From: Qipengyuania profundimaris
GTDB lineage: Bacteria; Pseudomonadota; Alphaproteobacteria; Sphingomonadales; Sphingomonadaceae
Reading direction: 5' to 3'
Length of the DNA stretch: 64,000 nucleotides
Assembly: GCF_030717945.1 (NCBI RefSeq)
Contig: NZ_JAVAIM010000001.1
Coordinates: 2,650,631 to 2,714,630 of the forward strand
Below the pieces are notes generated by a model that saw only the letters and a list, made by a program, of their open reading frames with translations, searched no databases and was not told the origin of the DNA. The stretch's first letter is position 1. Each line of letters starts with the position of its first letter. The position numbers and the translations under genes were made by a program. Below are positions 16,923 to 25,931 of the stretch, piece by piece.

Positions 16923-18107
16923 TCAGGCTCCCGGCAGGTCGAGGATACGTTTGGAAATGACGTTGAGCATCACTTCGCTCGTACCGCCTTCGATGGAATT
17001 GGCCTTGGTCCGCAGCCATCCGCGCGCAGCCTTGCCGCCGTTCGACGCTTCGCTTTCCCATTCGAGCGCGTGGCTGCCGCCGGCCGCCATGACCAGTTCG
17101 TTACGGCGCTTGTTGAGCTCGGTACCGGCGTATTTCATCATGTTCGGCTGTGCGGGATGGCCCTTGCCGGATTTAAGTTCGTCCATGAACTTCTCGCTCA
17201 TGGCGGTGTAGGCCAGCGCATCGACGTCGAACATGGCGATCTCGGCGCGCAGCACCGGGTCGAGCGCGCCCTGGCGCGAGGTGACAGCGCCGAGCGAAGT
17301 CGCCCGGTCGCCGCCGCCGGTCGCCGAGATCATCTCGCGCTCATGGCCGAGGAGGTATTTCGCCACGTCCCAGCCGCGGTTGATTTCGCCGACAAAGCCG
17401 GGAATGTCCTCGCCGTAGCTCTTCGGCACGGTGACATCGTCCATGAAGGTTTCGCAGAACGGGCTGTTGCCGCTGATCAGCTTGATCGGCTTGGTCGACA
17501 CACCATCGCTGGCCATGTCGAAAAGCATGAAGGTGATGCCCTGGTACTTGTTCTCCTTATCGGTGCGGACGAGGCAGAAAATCCAGTCGGCTTCGTCGGC
17601 GTAGGAGGTCCAGATCTTCTGGCCGTTCACGACCCAGTGATCGCCCTTGTCCTCGCCGAAGGTCTGCATGGAGACGAGGTCGGAGCCGCTGCCCGGCTCG
17701 CTATAGCCCTGGCACCAGCGGATTTCGCCATTGGCGATCTCATTCAGGAAGCGCTGCTTCTGTCCTTCGGTGCCGAAGTGCAGCAGCGCCGGGCCGAGCA
17801 TCCAGATGCCGAAGCTCGAGAGCGGCGGGCGGGCATTGATCGCAGCCATTTCCTGGCGGAGCACCTTGCCCTGCGCCGGGGTGAGGCCGGCGCCGCCATA
17901 TTCCTTCGGCCATTCGGGAACGGTGTAGCCCTTTTCGCGGCAGGCCTCGAACCAGACCTTTTGCGCATCGTTCTTGAAGCTGGCGTTGCGCCCGCCCCAG
18001 TAAACGTCTTCCTCGTCGCGGACTGGCTCGCGCATTTCGGGTGGGCAATTGGCTTCCAGCCATTGGCGCGTTTCGGCGCGGAAGGCTTCGAGATCGCTAT
18101 CGGACAT
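16923..18107 (-). CDS. acyl-CoA dehydrogenase, catalytic subunit of a probable heteromer
   Basis: The protein of about 394 residues is a FadE-type FAD dehydrogenase that makes 2-enoyl-CoA. FAD and substrate regions are visible (WCQGYSEPGSGSDLVSMQT, WTSYADEADWIFCLVRTD). The C-terminal NSIEGGTSEVMLNVISKRIL holds the Glu-Gly-Gly-Thr catalytic region. ATG 18107 has GAGAGG nine bases upstream; ATG 18113 is a possible alternative. It opens the minus-strand arm and is divergent from the SDR at 18287. Confidence 0.88.
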   Translation of the reverse strand: MSDSDLEAFRAETRQWLEANCPPEMREPVRDEEDVYWGGRNASFKNDAQKVWFEACREKGYTVPEWPKEYGGAGLTPAQGKVLRQEMAAINARPPLSSFGIWMLGPALLHFGTEGQKQRFLNEIANGEIRWCQGYSEPGSGSDLVSMQTFGEDKGDHWVVNGQKIWTSYADEADWIFCLVRTDKENKYQGITFMLFDMASDGVSTKPIKLISGNSPFCETFMDDVTVPKSYGEDIPGFVGEINRGWDVAKYLLGHEREMISATGGGDRATSLGAVTSRQGALDPVLRAEIAMFDVDALAYTAMSEKFMDELKSGKGHPAQPNMMKYAGTELNKRRNELVMAAGGSHALEWESEASNGGKAARGWLRTKANSIEGGTSEVMLNVISKRILDLPGA

Positions 18108-18142
18108 GGCCATGATCCTCTCTGTTCTGAAACATCGGTATG

Positions 18143-18158
18143 TTGACGCTAACGTTAG
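18143..18158. promoter_or_regulatory. candidate operator in the divergent promoter region
   Basis: The 16 bases TTGACGCTAACGTTAG contain a perfect 10-base palindrome CTAACGTTAG (18149-18158). The whole resembles, at about 13 of 16 positions, the TTGACGTTAACGTCAA-like sites I recall for LiuR-type regulators of acyl-CoA catabolism in proteobacteria. It lies between the divergent arms of the acyl-CoA gene cluster. No regulator gene is next to it. Confidence 0.4.
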
Positions 18159-18286
18159 GAGGATTCGGCCACCGGGTGCAAGGGTGCACACGACGACCTG
18201 CAATGCCGTAGCGTCAGGCGGAATGCGTTGACGAGCGGGGCAGCGCGCCTAAGCTGGAGGCGGAGAAATTCGGGGAGAGAGTAGGC

Positions 18287-19147
18287 ATGCGATTCTCTGG
18301 CAAGACGGTCGTGATTACCGGCGCCGCATCGGGCATCGGCGCGGAAACGACGCGCCTGTTCGCCAGCGAAGGCGCGACCGTTTTCGCCAGCGACATCGAT
18401 GCCGAAAACGGCGCGAAGCTCGCGAGCGAAACCGACGGCGACGTGCGGTTCGCCGAGTGCGACGTCTGCGATCCTGCGGCCATGAAGGCACTGATGGACC
18501 GCGCGGCAAGCGAGACCGGCGGGATCGATGTCGTCTTCAATAATGCCGGAGCGGGCGGCGCGCGCCCGCCGATCGACGAGATCGAACCCGATGAGTGGGA
18601 CCGCACGATGGACCTGCTGCTGCGCTCGGTCGCGATGGGTATCCGCTATGCGGTGCCGCATATGAAGGGGCGGAAAGGTGCGAGCATCGTCAACGTCTCC
18701 AGCGTTGCCGCGGTGGGCCCGGGCTATTCGCCGACCGCCTATGCCGTGGCGAAGGCCGGCGTATTGCACCTCACCAAATGCGCAGCGACCGATCTCGCGC
18801 AATTCGGCATCCGCGTGAACGCGATCCAGCCGGGCTTCATCAATACGAACATCTTTACTGCGAGCCTGGAAATTACCGGCGAGATGCGATCTATGGCCAA
18901 TGCGGCAATCGCGCAGATGTCCTCAAATGCCCAGCCGGTCGCCCGGGGCGGACAGCCCCGTGACATCGCTAATGCGGTCGCCTTCCTAGCGGGCGAGGAA
19001 GCGAGCTTCATGACCGGGGCCTCGCTGATCGTCGACGGCGGGATCACGCTCGGTCCCCGGCATAGCTGGGATCCGGAGGAACCGGGCCTGTTCGCCGCAC
19101 TCGAGGCGATGGAAGAGCAGGCGAAACAGGGCGCTGCCGCCACCTGA
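18287..19147 (+). CDS. SDR-family oxidoreductase
   Basis: The 286-residue classical SDR has TGAASGIGAETTRLF for the cofactor, FNNAGAGGA, and the catalytic residues in NVSSVAAVGPGYSPTAYAVAKAG. The C-terminal GASLIVDGGITLG is typical. It opens the plus-strand arm of the catabolic cluster. Its TGA shares a base with the ATG of the next gene, so the two are coupled. A role in oxidising a hydroxyacyl or alcohol intermediate is inferred from context. Confidence 0.88.
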   Translation: MRFSGKTVVITGAASGIGAETTRLFASEGATVFASDIDAENGAKLASETDGDVRFAECDVCDPAAMKALMDRAASETGGIDVVFNNAGAGGARPPIDEIEPDEWDRTMDLLLRSVAMGIRYAVPHMKGRKGASIVNVSSVAAVGPGYSPTAYAVAKAGVLHLTKCAATDLAQFGIRVNAIQPGFINTNIFTASLEITGEMRSMANAAIAQMSSNAQPVARGGQPRDIANAVAFLAGEEASFMTGASLIVDGGITLGPRHSWDPEEPGLFAALEAMEEQAKQGAAAT

Positions 19148-20616
19148 TGTCATTCGTCGACGGCCCTCTCTCCCAAAGACTGAAGCTGGTCCACGGCTCC
19201 GGCGCGGTGGCCTTCGGCGTGAAGGATTCAGGGTTCAGCTTCTTCCTGCTGCCGTTCTACAATCTCGTACTGGGCGTCGATGCGGGCGTCGTCGGTGCGG
19301 CGCTGGCTACCGCGCTGGTCGTCGATGCGCTGGTCGATCCGCTGATCGGCCATCTGTCCGACCGGACCTACACGCGCTGGGGTCGCAGGCTGCCGTGGCT
19401 CTATGTTGCACCTTGGCCGCTCGCCCTGCTGTGGACGGTGCTGTGGTCCCCGCCCTTCACCGGTACGCCCGGCTTCTGGGAGATCGTCGCACTGGCCGTG
19501 GGCGTGCGGCTGCTGCTCTCCGCCTGCGAGGTCCCCTCGGTCAGCCTGGTTCCCGAAATCACCGACGATTACGACGAGCGCACCACGCTGTTTCGCTATC
19601 GCTTCCTGTCGGGCTGGATCGGCGGATTGCTGATGATGGTGCTGGCCTTCACGATCTTCCTGCCCACGCCCGAAGCGCAATTGCAACCCGAAGGCTATGC
19701 GCAATTCGGCCTCTTCGGGGCGGGCCTGATGGTGCTCGCGGTCATCGGTTCGGCGGCGGCGCAGCACAGGATCGTGGCGCAGCTTCCGGCGCATCGACCG
19801 CCCCCGTTCTCGCTACGCGGCGCGTTCGCCGAAATCTTCGATGCGTTTCGCGAGAAGGCCTTCGTGATCTTCGCCCTCGGCGGTCTGGCCGCATATGTGC
19901 TGCAGGGAATGACCTTCTCGATCACGCAATATGTGAACCTCTACGTCTGGCAATTCAGCGAGCTCGCTTTCCGGCTTTACCCGGTGGTGCTGTTTTTCTC
20001 CGTCGTGCTGATGTTCGTCATCGTCGGCCCGCTGCACCGCGCCTGGGGCAAGCCAAAATCGGCAGCGGTGGCGGCCATCGTCGGCCTGACCTTTTACTGC
20101 CTGCCCTATATGCTGCTGCTGGCAGGGGCCTGGCCTACCACCGGCACTACCGCCTCGACCGCCCTGCTGTACGTCTTCCTCATCTGCGCCAACACGGCGA
20201 GCGTCGTGTCGATCATCTCCGCCACCTCCATGGTCGCCGAGATCGTCGAGGCTTTCGAGGAGCGGACCGGCAAGCGCGCCGAGGGCACGTTCTATTCGGG
20301 CAACTGGCTGGTTCAGAAATGCGCGACCGGGGGCGGCATCCTGCTGACCAGCCTGATTGTCCAGTCGATCGATCTTGCGCCCGGGACGCCGCAATCGCAG
20401 GTGACGCAGGAAACCGTCACCCAGCTGGTGGTGCTCTTCGTCGCGGCCGCCAGCATGCTCGGCCTCATCGCCGCCTTTTGGCTCGGCCGCTTCCCGATCA
20501 CGCGCGAGCAGCACGAGGCCCGTGTGGCGGCCCGGCGCGCTTCCGACCCTGAATTCCCCAAGGCGATCGACGATGCGGTACGCGCCGATCCCGACGGCCA
20601 CACGATAACCCCCTAG
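19147..20616 (+). CDS. GPH/MelB-type MFS transporter
   Basis: The 489-residue polytopic inner-membrane protein resembles the glycoside-pentoside-hexuronide:cation symporter family. The cation-site motif ALVVDALVDPLIGHLSDRT and the loop YTRWGRRLPWLY are present in the first quarter. About 11-12 hydrophobic segments are visible. It sits inside an acyl-CoA catabolic cluster, so the substrate is more likely a hydrophobic acid or conjugate than a sugar; this is inference. Confidence 0.85.
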   Translation: MSFVDGPLSQRLKLVHGSGAVAFGVKDSGFSFFLLPFYNLVLGVDAGVVGAALATALVVDALVDPLIGHLSDRTYTRWGRRLPWLYVAPWPLALLWTVLWSPPFTGTPGFWEIVALAVGVRLLLSACEVPSVSLVPEITDDYDERTTLFRYRFLSGWIGGLLMMVLAFTIFLPTPEAQLQPEGYAQFGLFGAGLMVLAVIGSAAAQHRIVAQLPAHRPPPFSLRGAFAEIFDAFREKAFVIFALGGLAAYVLQGMTFSITQYVNLYVWQFSELAFRLYPVVLFFSVVLMFVIVGPLHRAWGKPKSAAVAAIVGLTFYCLPYMLLLAGAWPTTGTTASTALLYVFLICANTASVVSIISATSMVAEIVEAFEERTGKRAEGTFYSGNWLVQKCATGGGILLTSLIVQSIDLAPGTPQSQVTQETVTQLVVLFVAAASMLGLIAAFWLGRFPITREQHEARVAARRASDPEFPKAIDDAVRADPDGHTITP

Positions 20617-20697
20617 GCGTGCAGGTGGAGGCTTGGCTTGCGCCGCCGCATCTGCCAGTTTCATGAAGCAACCGATCTGAGAGAAGAGGAAAACACG

Positions 20698-22050
20698 ATG
20701 GATTTCGAACCCACTGAGAAACAAGTATTCTGGCGCGACCGGGTGAAGAACTTCATCGAGCAGCACGTGCGTCCGGCCATCCCCACCTATCGCGAACAGG
20801 ATGCGGAAGGCGATCGCTGGAAGGTGATCCCGGTCGTCCAGGAACTTAAGGCCAAGGCCAAGGCGGATGGCATCTGGAATCTCTTCATGCCGCCGCGCAA
20901 CGAAGGCCATCACCATGTCGAGGAGACCTATGAGTTCGACGGTCCCGGCCTGACTAATCTCGAATATGCGCTCTGCGCCGAAGAAATGGGCCGCGTCGGC
21001 TTCGCGTCCGAAGTCTTCAACTGCTCCGCGCCCGATACCGGCAACATGGAAGTGTTCCACCGCTATGGCACGCGCGAGCAGAAGGACGAGTGGCTGACGC
21101 CATTGATGAACGGCGAAATCCGCTCCGCCTTCCTCATGACCGAGCCTTACACGGCCAGCTCCGACGCGACGAACATCGAGACCCGCATCGAACGCGACGG
21201 CGACGAATATGTCATCAATGGCCGCAAGTGGTGGTCCTCGGGCCTCGGCGATCCGCGCTGCAAGGTCTCGATCGTCATGGGCAAGACCGACTTTTCCGCC
21301 GGTCGCCATGCGCAGCAGTCGATGGTCCTCATGCCGAACGATGCGCCCGGCGTGAACATCATCCGCCACCTGCCCGTCTTCGGTTACGACGATGCCCCGC
21401 ACGGGCACATGGAAGTCGAGCTGAAGGATGTGCGCGTCCCCGTGACCAATATGCTGCTGGGCGAAGGTCGCGGTTTCGAGATCGCGCAGGGCCGCCTCGG
21501 CCCGGGCCGCATCCACCACTGCATGCGCACCATCGGCGTGGCCGAAGAAGCGCTGGAGAAGATGTGCAAACGCCTGCAGGAGCGCGAAGCCTTCGGCAAG
21601 CCGATCTACAAGCACTCGGTATGGGAAGAGCGCGTCGCCCGCGCCCGCATCGATATCGACATGACCCGCCTGCTCTGCCTGAAGGCCGCCGACATGATGG
21701 ACAAGGTCGGCAACAAGGCGGCCAAGCAGGAGATCGCCATGATCAAGGTGCAAGCGCCGAACATGGCCCTGCGGATCATCGACGATGCCATCCAGGCCCA
21801 TGGCGGTGGCGGCGTGAGCGAGGACTACGGCCTTGCGAGCGCCTATGCCCACCAGCGCACGCTGCGCCTGGCGGACGGTCCGGACGAGGTCCACGCCCGC
21901 TCCATCGCACGCATGGAATTCGCCAAGCATACGCCGAACGAAGGGCCGAGCAGTAATGCCCTGCGCAACAGCAACGCCCAGTCGGCCAGCGCCGGCAGCG
22001 CAGCGGCCAGCGCCGGCATGTCCAGTGGCGATGTAGGAGCAACGCGCTGA
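20698..22050 (+). CDS. ACAD10/11-like acyl-CoA dehydrogenase
   Basis: The 450-residue product (ATG 20698 behind AGAGAAGAGGA) is closer in visible motifs to the dehydrogenase domain of animal ACAD10/ACAD11 than to ordinary FadE. Examples are [45 protein letters not shown] and [11 protein letters not shown], the last replacing the usual catalytic Glu motif. Bacterial LvaC of levulinate catabolism is the same type. It ends in a Ser/Ala/Asn-rich low-complexity tail of about 35 residues. The next gene overlaps its stop. With the kinase at 23135 it probably turns 4-phosphoacyl-CoA into enoyl-CoA. Confidence 0.88.
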   Translation: MDFEPTEKQVFWRDRVKNFIEQHVRPAIPTYREQDAEGDRWKVIPVVQELKAKAKADGIWNLFMPPRNEGHHHVEETYEFDGPGLTNLEYALCAEEMGRVGFASEVFNCSAPDTGNMEVFHRYGTREQKDEWLTPLMNGEIRSAFLMTEPYTASSDATNIETRIERDGDEYVINGRKWWSSGLGDPRCKVSIVMGKTDFSAGRHAQQSMVLMPNDAPGVNIIRHLPVFGYDDAPHGHMEVELKDVRVPVTNMLLGEGRGFEIAQGRLGPGRIHHCMRTIGVAEEALEKMCKRLQEREAFGKPIYKHSVWEERVARARIDIDMTRLLCLKAADMMDKVGNKAAKQEIAMIKVQAPNMALRIIDDAIQAHGGGGVSEDYGLASAYAHQRTLRLADGPDEVHARSIARMEFAKHTPNEGPSSNALRNSNAQSASAGSAAASAGMSSGDVGATR

Positions 22051-23135
22051 TGGCCAAAGCAGCAATACTCGAGCAGGTCGGCGGGCTGACGATCGGCGAG
22101 GTCGAACTCGCCGATCCGGCCCCGCACGAAGTCCTGATAGACACCAAGGCGTGCGGGCTGTGCCATTCGGACCTGCACTTTATCGACGGGGCCTATCCAC
22201 ACCCGCTTCCGGCCATTCCGGGCCATGAGGCGGCGGGTGTGGTGCGCGCGGTCGGCAGCGAGGTGAAGACCGTGAAACCGGGTGACCATGTCGTCTCCTG
22301 CCTCTCGGCCTTCTGCGGCCATTGCGAGTTCTGCGTGACCGGGCGCATGGCGCTGTGCATGGGAGCGGACACGCGCCGCGACCAGACGGCACCGCCGCGC
22401 ATCACCCGCAATGGTGGCGAAACCGTGGCCCAGATGCTCAATCTGTCGGCCTTTGCCGAACAGATGCTGATCCACGAGCATGCCTGCGTCGCCATCGACA
22501 AGGACATGCCGCTGGACCGTGCTGCCGTGATCGGCTGTGCGGTCACGACCGGAGCAGGCGCGATCTTCAACGCCTGCTCGGTCGTTCCGGGCGAAAGTAT
22601 AGCGGTCGTCGGCTGCGGCGGCGTTGGGCTCGCGGCCATCAATGCGGCCAAGATTACCGGTGCCGGCAAAGTCATCGCGATCGATCCGCTGCCCGAAAAA
22701 CGTGCCCTGGCCGAAACGCTGGGCGCAACGCACACGATCGACGCCATGGCGGACGATGCAGTCGAACAGGTCATGAAGATCACCGGCGGCGGCGTGCATC
22801 ATGCAATCGAAGCTGTCGGCCGGCAAGCGAGCGCGGACCTGTGCGTGAAGATCCTGAGGCGCGGCGGCACGGCGACGATCCTCGGTATGATGCCATTGGA
22901 CTGCAAGGTCGGCCTCGGCGCGATGGACCTGCTTTCCGGCAAGAAGCTGCAAGGCGCGATCATGGGGATGAACCATTTCCCGGTCGATCTGCCGCGCCTG
23001 GTGGATTTCTACATGCGCGGACTGCTCGATCTCGACACGATCATAGCGGAGCGCATTCCGCTCGAGAAGATCAACGAGGGGTTCGAGAAAATGAAGCAGG
23101 GCACCTCGGCGCGCAGCGTGGTGGTGTTCGATTGA
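22050..23135 (+). CDS. zinc-dependent alcohol dehydrogenase
   Basis: The 361-residue medium-chain dehydrogenase has catalytic-zinc ligands in CGLCHSDLHF and GHEAAGVV. A structural-zinc lobe has four Cys (CGHCEFCVTGRMALC), and the NAD site is VVGCGGVGLAAINAAK. It is close to the class III/AdhC-like branch. Its ATG overlaps the preceding TGA and its own TGA overlaps the next ATG, so three genes are translationally coupled. The alcohol oxidised is unknown. Confidence 0.9.
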   Translation: MAKAAILEQVGGLTIGEVELADPAPHEVLIDTKACGLCHSDLHFIDGAYPHPLPAIPGHEAAGVVRAVGSEVKTVKPGDHVVSCLSAFCGHCEFCVTGRMALCMGADTRRDQTAPPRITRNGGETVAQMLNLSAFAEQMLIHEHACVAIDKDMPLDRAAVIGCAVTTGAGAIFNACSVVPGESIAVVGCGGVGLAAINAAKITGAGKVIAIDPLPEKRALAETLGATHTIDAMADDAVEQVMKITGGGVHHAIEAVGRQASADLCVKILRRGGTATILGMMPLDCKVGLGAMDLLSGKKLQGAIMGMNHFPVDLPRLVDFYMRGLLDLDTIIAERIPLEKINEGFEKMKQGTSARSVVVFD

Positions 23136-24211
23136 TGTCGGAACAGCAAATCGACTTCGACAAGGAAATGGTCGGCACGGTCGAAGTGTCGGACAAGGAC
23201 GCGATGGACCTCGACACGCTGACGGCATGGTTCGAAGCCAATGTCGAGGGCTTCGAAGGACCGATCAGCTATTCGAAGTTCAAGGGCGGCCAGTCGAACC
23301 CGACCTACCGGATCGACACGCCGAACCAGTCTTACGTTCTGCGCCGCCAGCCCTTCGGTAAACTGCTGCCTAGCGCGCATGCGGTGGACCGCGAATACAA
23401 GGCCATGCATGCCCTCGGCCCGACCGGCTTTCCTGTGCCCAAGACCTATGGCCTGTGCGAAGACCCGGACGTCATCGGCTCGAAGTTCTTCGTCATGGGT
23501 CTCGCCGACGGGCGATCCTTGTGGAACGGTGCCCTCCCCGGCATCGACCCGAAGGACCGGCGCGAGATCTACAATGCCATGATCGACACCATGGCCGAGT
23601 TGCACCTGCGCAAGCCGGACGAAATCGGCCTGTCCGACTTCGGCAAGCCCACCGACTATTGCGCTCGCCAGATCTCTCGCTGGTCGAAACAGTACAAACT
23701 CTCCGAAACCGAGCATATGCCGCAGATGGAGCGGTTGATCGAATGGCTCCCGCAGACGATCCCGCCGCAGCACGAAAGCAGCGTGGTCCATGGCGACTAC
23801 CGGCTCGACAACATGATCTTCGAAAAGGATGCCAATCGCGTGCTCGCGGTGCTCGACTGGGAGCTGTCGACGCTGGGCGATCCGATCGCGGATTTCAGCT
23901 ACCTCATGCTCAACTGGCACAACCCGGCAGACGGGCGCGCGGGGTTGCTCGGCCTCGACTTGGACGAGCTCGGCATCCCGACGCAGCAGGAAGCAGTCGA
24001 TCGCTATGTCGCCAAGACCGGCTATCCGGTGCCGCCGATGGACTGGTACTTTGCTTACAACCTCTTCCGGCTGGCCGGCATCATGCAGGGCATCAAGAAG
24101 CGGGTGATCGACGGTACGGCATCGTCCGCCCACGCCAAGAACATGTCCGAGCGCGTCGCGCCGCTGGTGGAGCGCGCCTACCAGTTCGCGCAGGCTGCGG
24201 GGATGGACTAG
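23135..24211 (+). CDS. APH-fold kinase, ACAD10/11 N-domain and LvaA type
   Basis: The 358-residue protein belongs to the aminoglycoside phosphotransferase superfamily. YVLRRQPFGKLLPSAHAVDRE at the start holds the ATP-binding region, VHGDYRLDNMIF is the catalytic loop, and VLDWELSTLGDPIADF is the Mg2+ motif. This order and wording match the N-terminal domain of animal ACAD11. In that system and in LvaA, the kinase phosphorylates the 4-hydroxyl of 4-hydroxyacyl-CoA so the dehydrogenase partner can eliminate phosphate. Its ATG overlaps the alcohol dehydrogenase stop. Confidence 0.88.
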   Translation: MSEQQIDFDKEMVGTVEVSDKDAMDLDTLTAWFEANVEGFEGPISYSKFKGGQSNPTYRIDTPNQSYVLRRQPFGKLLPSAHAVDREYKAMHALGPTGFPVPKTYGLCEDPDVIGSKFFVMGLADGRSLWNGALPGIDPKDRREIYNAMIDTMAELHLRKPDEIGLSDFGKPTDYCARQISRWSKQYKLSETEHMPQMERLIEWLPQTIPPQHESSVVHGDYRLDNMIFEKDANRVLAVLDWELSTLGDPIADFSYLMLNWHNPADGRAGLLGLDLDELGIPTQQEAVDRYVAKTGYPVPPMDWYFAYNLFRLAGIMQGIKKRVIDGTASSAHAKNMSERVAPLVERAYQFAQAAGMD

Positions 24212-24259
24212 CGCGGCTGGGCTGCTAACGAGCGCTCCGAAACGAACACGGAGACCAGC

Positions 24260-25084
24260 ATGAGCGCCGACCTTGAAACCCGCATCGAAGCCGCGTGGGA
24301 AGACCGCGCGAACGTGACGCCAAAATCGGGCGACGTGCGCGAGGCGGTCGAGGCTGCGCTCAAGATGCTCGACAGCGGAAAGGGTCGCGTCGCCGAGCCC
24401 GACGGTAAGGGCGGCTGGCAGGTCAACCAGTGGCTCAAGAAGGCCGTGCTGCTCAGCTTCCGGCTTAACGACAACCGCGTGATGGACGGCGGCAGCGCCG
24501 GTCACCCCGCCTTCGACAAGGTGCCGAGCAAGTTCGCTGGCTGGGACGATGCCCGGTTTCGCGAAGCCGGTTTCCGCGTCGTGCCCGGCGCAGTGGCCCG
24601 CGAGGGGGCCTATATCGCCCCCGGCTGCGTGCTGATGCCGAGCTTCGTCAACATCGGCGCCTATGTCGGCAAAGGCACCATGGTCGATACCTGGGCCAGC
24701 ATCGGCAGCTGTGCCCAGATCGGCGAGAACTGCCACATCTCCGCCGGCGCCGGCATCGGCGGCGTCCTCGAACCTATGCAGGCGAACCCGACCATCATCG
24801 GCGACAACTGCTTCATCGGCGCGCGCAGCGAGATCGTCGAAGGGGTGATAGTCGGCGAAGGCAGCGTCGTCGCGATGGGCGTCTTCATCACCCAGTCGAC
24901 CAAGATCGTCTATCGCGACACGGGCGAGATCATCCGCGGGCACATCCCGCCCTATTCCGTGGTGGTGCCCGGCTCACTGCCAGGCAAGGATGGCGGACCC
25001 GGCCTCGCCTGCGCCGTCATCGTCAAGACGGTAGACGCGCAAACCCGCGAGAAAACGGGCATCAACGACTTGTTGCGCGACTGA
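24260..25084 (+). CDS. dapD: tetrahydrodipicolinate N-succinyltransferase DapD
   Basis: DapD adds succinyl from succinyl-CoA to tetrahydrodipicolinate in lysine and diaminopimelate synthesis. The 274-residue product has an N-terminal helical domain. A left-handed beta-helix of hexapeptide repeats follows ([21 protein letters not shown] region, then [20 protein letters not shown]). Its genomic link to the upstream catabolic cluster is probably only positional. Confidence 0.97.
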   Translation: MSADLETRIEAAWEDRANVTPKSGDVREAVEAALKMLDSGKGRVAEPDGKGGWQVNQWLKKAVLLSFRLNDNRVMDGGSAGHPAFDKVPSKFAGWDDARFREAGFRVVPGAVAREGAYIAPGCVLMPSFVNIGAYVGKGTMVDTWASIGSCAQIGENCHISAGAGIGGVLEPMQANPTIIGDNCFIGARSEIVEGVIVGEGSVVAMGVFITQSTKIVYRDTGEIIRGHIPPYSVVVPGSLPGKDGGPGLACAVIVKTVDAQTREKTGINDLLRD

Positions 25085-25102
25085 TCCGCAGGCCTGTAAA
25101 AG

Positions 25103-25129
25103 GGAACATTCGCCGCTGAGGCGCGTATC
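25103..25129 (+). promoter_or_regulatory. candidate EcfG-type general stress promoter
   Basis: GGAAC at 25103-25107 is followed after 16 bases by CGTATC at 25124-25129. Alphaproteobacterial general-stress sigma EcfG promoters read about GGAAC-N16/17-CGTT. It lies about 40 bases before the ATG at 25168 and ahead of the small stress-type genes. One -10 base differs from the consensus as I know it. Confidence 0.4.
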
Positions 25130-25167
25130 GCAGCAAATGGTCGAAACGACCGGGAGGTATTCTCACA

Positions 25168-25497
25168 ATGGAAAAGCATGATGGTCACGTCCACGTGGAC
25201 GAAGTCGAAGCGAGCGGCGGCAGCAAGGAAGGCGTCGTACGCTGGGTACTTGCCGGAGGACTGCTGCTGGCAATCCTGCTGATGTCGATCGTCTGGATCA
25301 TACCCGCCATGACGCAGGGTGATGTCGAAGAAGAGGCCACCGTGAGCGGTGAGATCTCCACCATGGAGAGCGACGGCGACAATACCGACAGCATCGTGGG
25401 AACTGGATCTTCGACCGATCTCGGAGACGATCAGGAACCGACGATGGACGCCGATGTTCAGGAAGAAGACGGATTGAGCGTCATCGAGAACAACTGA
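25168..25497 (+). CDS. small single-pass membrane protein with acidic tail
   Basis: The 109-residue protein has a His/Asp/Glu-rich N-terminus (MEKHDGHVHVDEVE), one membrane helix near residues 25-47 (VVRWVLAGGLLLAILLMSIVW) and a long acidic, Ser/Thr-rich outer part. I do not recognise a family. It leads a row of short genes (DUF2945, DUF3008, DUF3140) only 15 bases apart, and a candidate EcfG promoter lies upstream. Confidence 0.65.
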   Translation: MEKHDGHVHVDEVEASGGSKEGVVRWVLAGGLLLAILLMSIVWIIPAMTQGDVEEEATVSGEISTMESDGDNTDSIVGTGSSTDLGDDQEPTMDADVQEEDGLSVIENN

Positions 25498-25512
25498 TCG
25501 AGGTAGAGCCCC

Positions 25513-25740
25513 ATGAGCAATTCCAATAGTTTCCAGACCGACCAGTACGTCGAATGGGAGTGGGGGAACGGCAAGGGCAAGGGCCAGATCAAGGAACGCT
25601 TCGAGCGCGAAGTGACCCGCACGCTTCAGGGCAGCGAAGTTACCAAGGATGGCGACGAGGACAATCCGGCCTATCTGATAAAGCAGGAAGACGGCGACGA
25701 GGTCTTGAAGCGCGGCTCCGAACTTTCGGCGCAGAACTGA
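25513..25740 (+). CDS. DUF2945 (Tudor-like) small protein
   Basis: The 75-residue protein matches DUF2945: QYVEWEWGNGKGKGQI near the start and NPAYLIKQEDGDEVLKRGSEL near the end. The family is small, soluble and often found with other stress-type DUF genes; no reaction is known. Its TGA shares a base with the next ATG. Confidence 0.8.
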   Translation: MSNSNSFQTDQYVEWEWGNGKGKGQIKERFEREVTRTLQGSEVTKDGDEDNPAYLIKQEDGDEVLKRGSELSAQN

Positions 25741-25931
25741 TGCCGAAAGCCAAAAGCAAAGCGCAGCAGCAGGCCGCTGGAGCCGCTCTGTCCGCCAAGC
25801 GCGGAGAGACAAAAGTGTCCGACCTGCAGGGCGCGTCCAAGGACATGTATGAGAGCATGAGCGAGGACGAACTCGACGAAATGGCGTCGACCGACCGCTC
25901 CGACCTGCCCGACACGGCGGACGACGATTGA
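25740..25931 (+). CDS. DUF3008-family protein
   Basis: The 63-residue product has the DUF3008 pattern: a basic N-terminus (MPKAKSKAQQQAAGAALSAK), then GASKDMYESMSEDELDEMAST. It overlaps both neighbours at the stop/start codons (TGATG), which argues for coupled synthesis. The function is unknown. Confidence 0.8.
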   Translation: MPKAKSKAQQQAAGAALSAKRGETKVSDLQGASKDMYESMSEDELDEMASTDRSDLPDTADDD

